Source: Halonotius terrestris (lineage in GTDB: Archaea > Halobacteriota > Halobacteria > Halobacteriales > Haloferacaceae). Taken from it: a stretch of DNA of 32,759 nt. Positions 32,065 through 32,759 of this stretch are shown here, in pieces. The DNA is taken from NCBI RefSeq assembly GCF_006861665.1, contig NZ_RKLU01000007.1:26517-59275 (forward strand). The letters are read 5' to 3'. Positions within the stretch are counted from its first letter, which is position 1, and the number at the start of each line of letters is the position of its first letter. Position numbers and translations under genes: made by a program. The notes below the pieces were generated by a model. The model was not told the DNA's origin and made no database searches. It saw nothing but the letters and a program-made list of their open reading frames with translations.

Positions 32065-32759
32065 ATGCCGTTCAGCATCGACTTCCTGGATGACGGCCGC
32101 GTCCTGGAGTGGGAGGCGACCGCCGACGGCGCCGTCGCGACCGAGCGCGATGACTACACGCCACGCTTCTACGTCGCCGCTCGCGACCCTGATGCCAACC
32201 TCGACCTCACGACGCTCCAGTCCGTGTACGACCAGCACCCGGATGTCGTCGCGACCGAAATGGTTGCGCGACGACCGGGCTTTCGACGGGACGAGGAGGC
32301 CGTTCTCGCGGTCGATGTCGCCCACATCGATCGCGTCACTCCACTCGCCCGGCAGGCGCGTCAACTGTCGGACTATCCAGTCGGGGATCTCGCCTGTTTC
32401 AACGTGGACTTTTCGCGGGAGTTCCGGTACTGTCTGGAGACCGGCGCCGATCCGACGCCGGCGAGCGAGCTGTCGACGCTCCGGCTCAGCGTCCCGGTGA
32501 GCGAAACGAGCAACGACGTCTACGAGGAACTGTCCGTTGCCGGCGACACCGTCACCGGCTCGCCGACGGATATCCTGACCGCCGTCCAAGAGGCACTCGA
32601 AGCGCACGATCCGGACGTCCTGGTCTGCTCAACCAGCGAGATCGTCCCGACCCTGTACGAGATGGCGACGGACGCCGGCGTCGACGACTTCTCGCTGAGT
32701 CGGTGGCCGGACGTCGACTACCAGCAGCTCGCGAGCCGGTCGACGTACTCGAGCTACGG
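32065..32759 (+). CDS. polB2: Family B DNA polymerase, N-terminus (runs off window)
   Basis: The frame starts MPFSIDFLDDGRVLEWEATA at the ATG 32065-32067 and stays open to the window end, giving 231 complete codons. A GTG at 32059, overlapping the upstream stop, is an alternative in-frame start. The visible part matches, from memory, the N-terminal domain of the second haloarchaeal B-family polymerase (PolB2): a FYVAARDPDANLDL segment, then LSDYPVGDLACFNVDFSREF, then a LSTLRLSVPVSETSND exonuclease-like domain entry. The catalytic YxDTDS region lies outside the window, so activity cannot be judged. B-family polymerases of this group often sit on haloarchaeal plasmids. Confidence 0.75.
   Translation, partial: MPFSIDFLDDGRVLEWEATADGAVATERDDYTPRFYVAARDPDANLDLTTLQSVYDQHPDVVATEMVARRPGFRRDEEAVLAVDVAHIDRVTPLARQARQLSDYPVGDLACFNVDFSREFRYCLETGADPTPASELSTLRLSVPVSETSNDVYEELSVAGDTVTGSPTDILTAVQEALEAHDPDVLVCSTSEIVPTLYEMATDAGVDDFSLSRWPDVDYQQLASRSTYSSY

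Overview
The window reads as part of a haloarchaeal megaplasmid or integrated plasmid-like island. The support is strongly acidic proteins, TATA-like boxes 24-32 nt upstream of start codons with almost no leader, an Orc1/Cdc6 initiator, a ParA-type partition gene, a decayed haloarchaeal TnpB, and a family-B DNA polymerase of the type found on haloarchaeal replicons. No rRNA, tRNA or CRISPR array was seen.

Layout. (1) 1-1960: the 5' end of a probable winged-helix regulator (minus), a gene-poor stretch with nested inverted repeats, and a two-gene minus-strand partition operon (ParA plus a small acidic partner). GAATAGT/ACTATTC repeats lie on both sides of this operon and even inside the parA start. 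(2) 1983-8802: a two-gene AddAB-like helicase-nuclease operon (minus), a UvrD/RecB-type helicase with a PD-(D/E)XK nuclease and an AddB-like nuclease with a four-cysteine Fe-S signature. (3) 8803-9243: a spacer holding a frameshifted TnpB remnant. (4) 9244-27550: a complete BREX phage-defence island. From a divergent promoter region at 20240-20359, the minus arm is brxA-brxC-brxB-brxC-pglZ, tightly overlapped, and the plus arm is pglX-brxHII. Two BrxC/PglY ATPases plus a BrxHII-type helicase, with no BrxL, match the archaeal type 5 BREX. (5) 27551-28944: a candidate origin and cdc6. (6) 29034-30612: a low-GC pocket with a probable HhH-GPD DNA glycosylase and a convergent PD-(D/E)XK-like nuclease. 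(7) 30681-32759: origin-type repeats, then an operon of a RecA-fold-like protein lacking a Walker A motif, a small helical protein, and the N-terminus of a B-family DNA polymerase that runs off the window.

How the parts fit (inference): ParA, Cdc6 and PolB would maintain and copy the replicon. BREX would methylate host DNA through PglX and block phage replication. The neighbouring AddAB-like nuclease could repair DNA ends and degrade linear phage DNA. GC content changes sharply along the window (about 63-67% in sampled lines of the AddB-like gene and brxHII, about 38-47% in pglX and in the glycosylase/nuclease pocket), which points to assembly from several sources.
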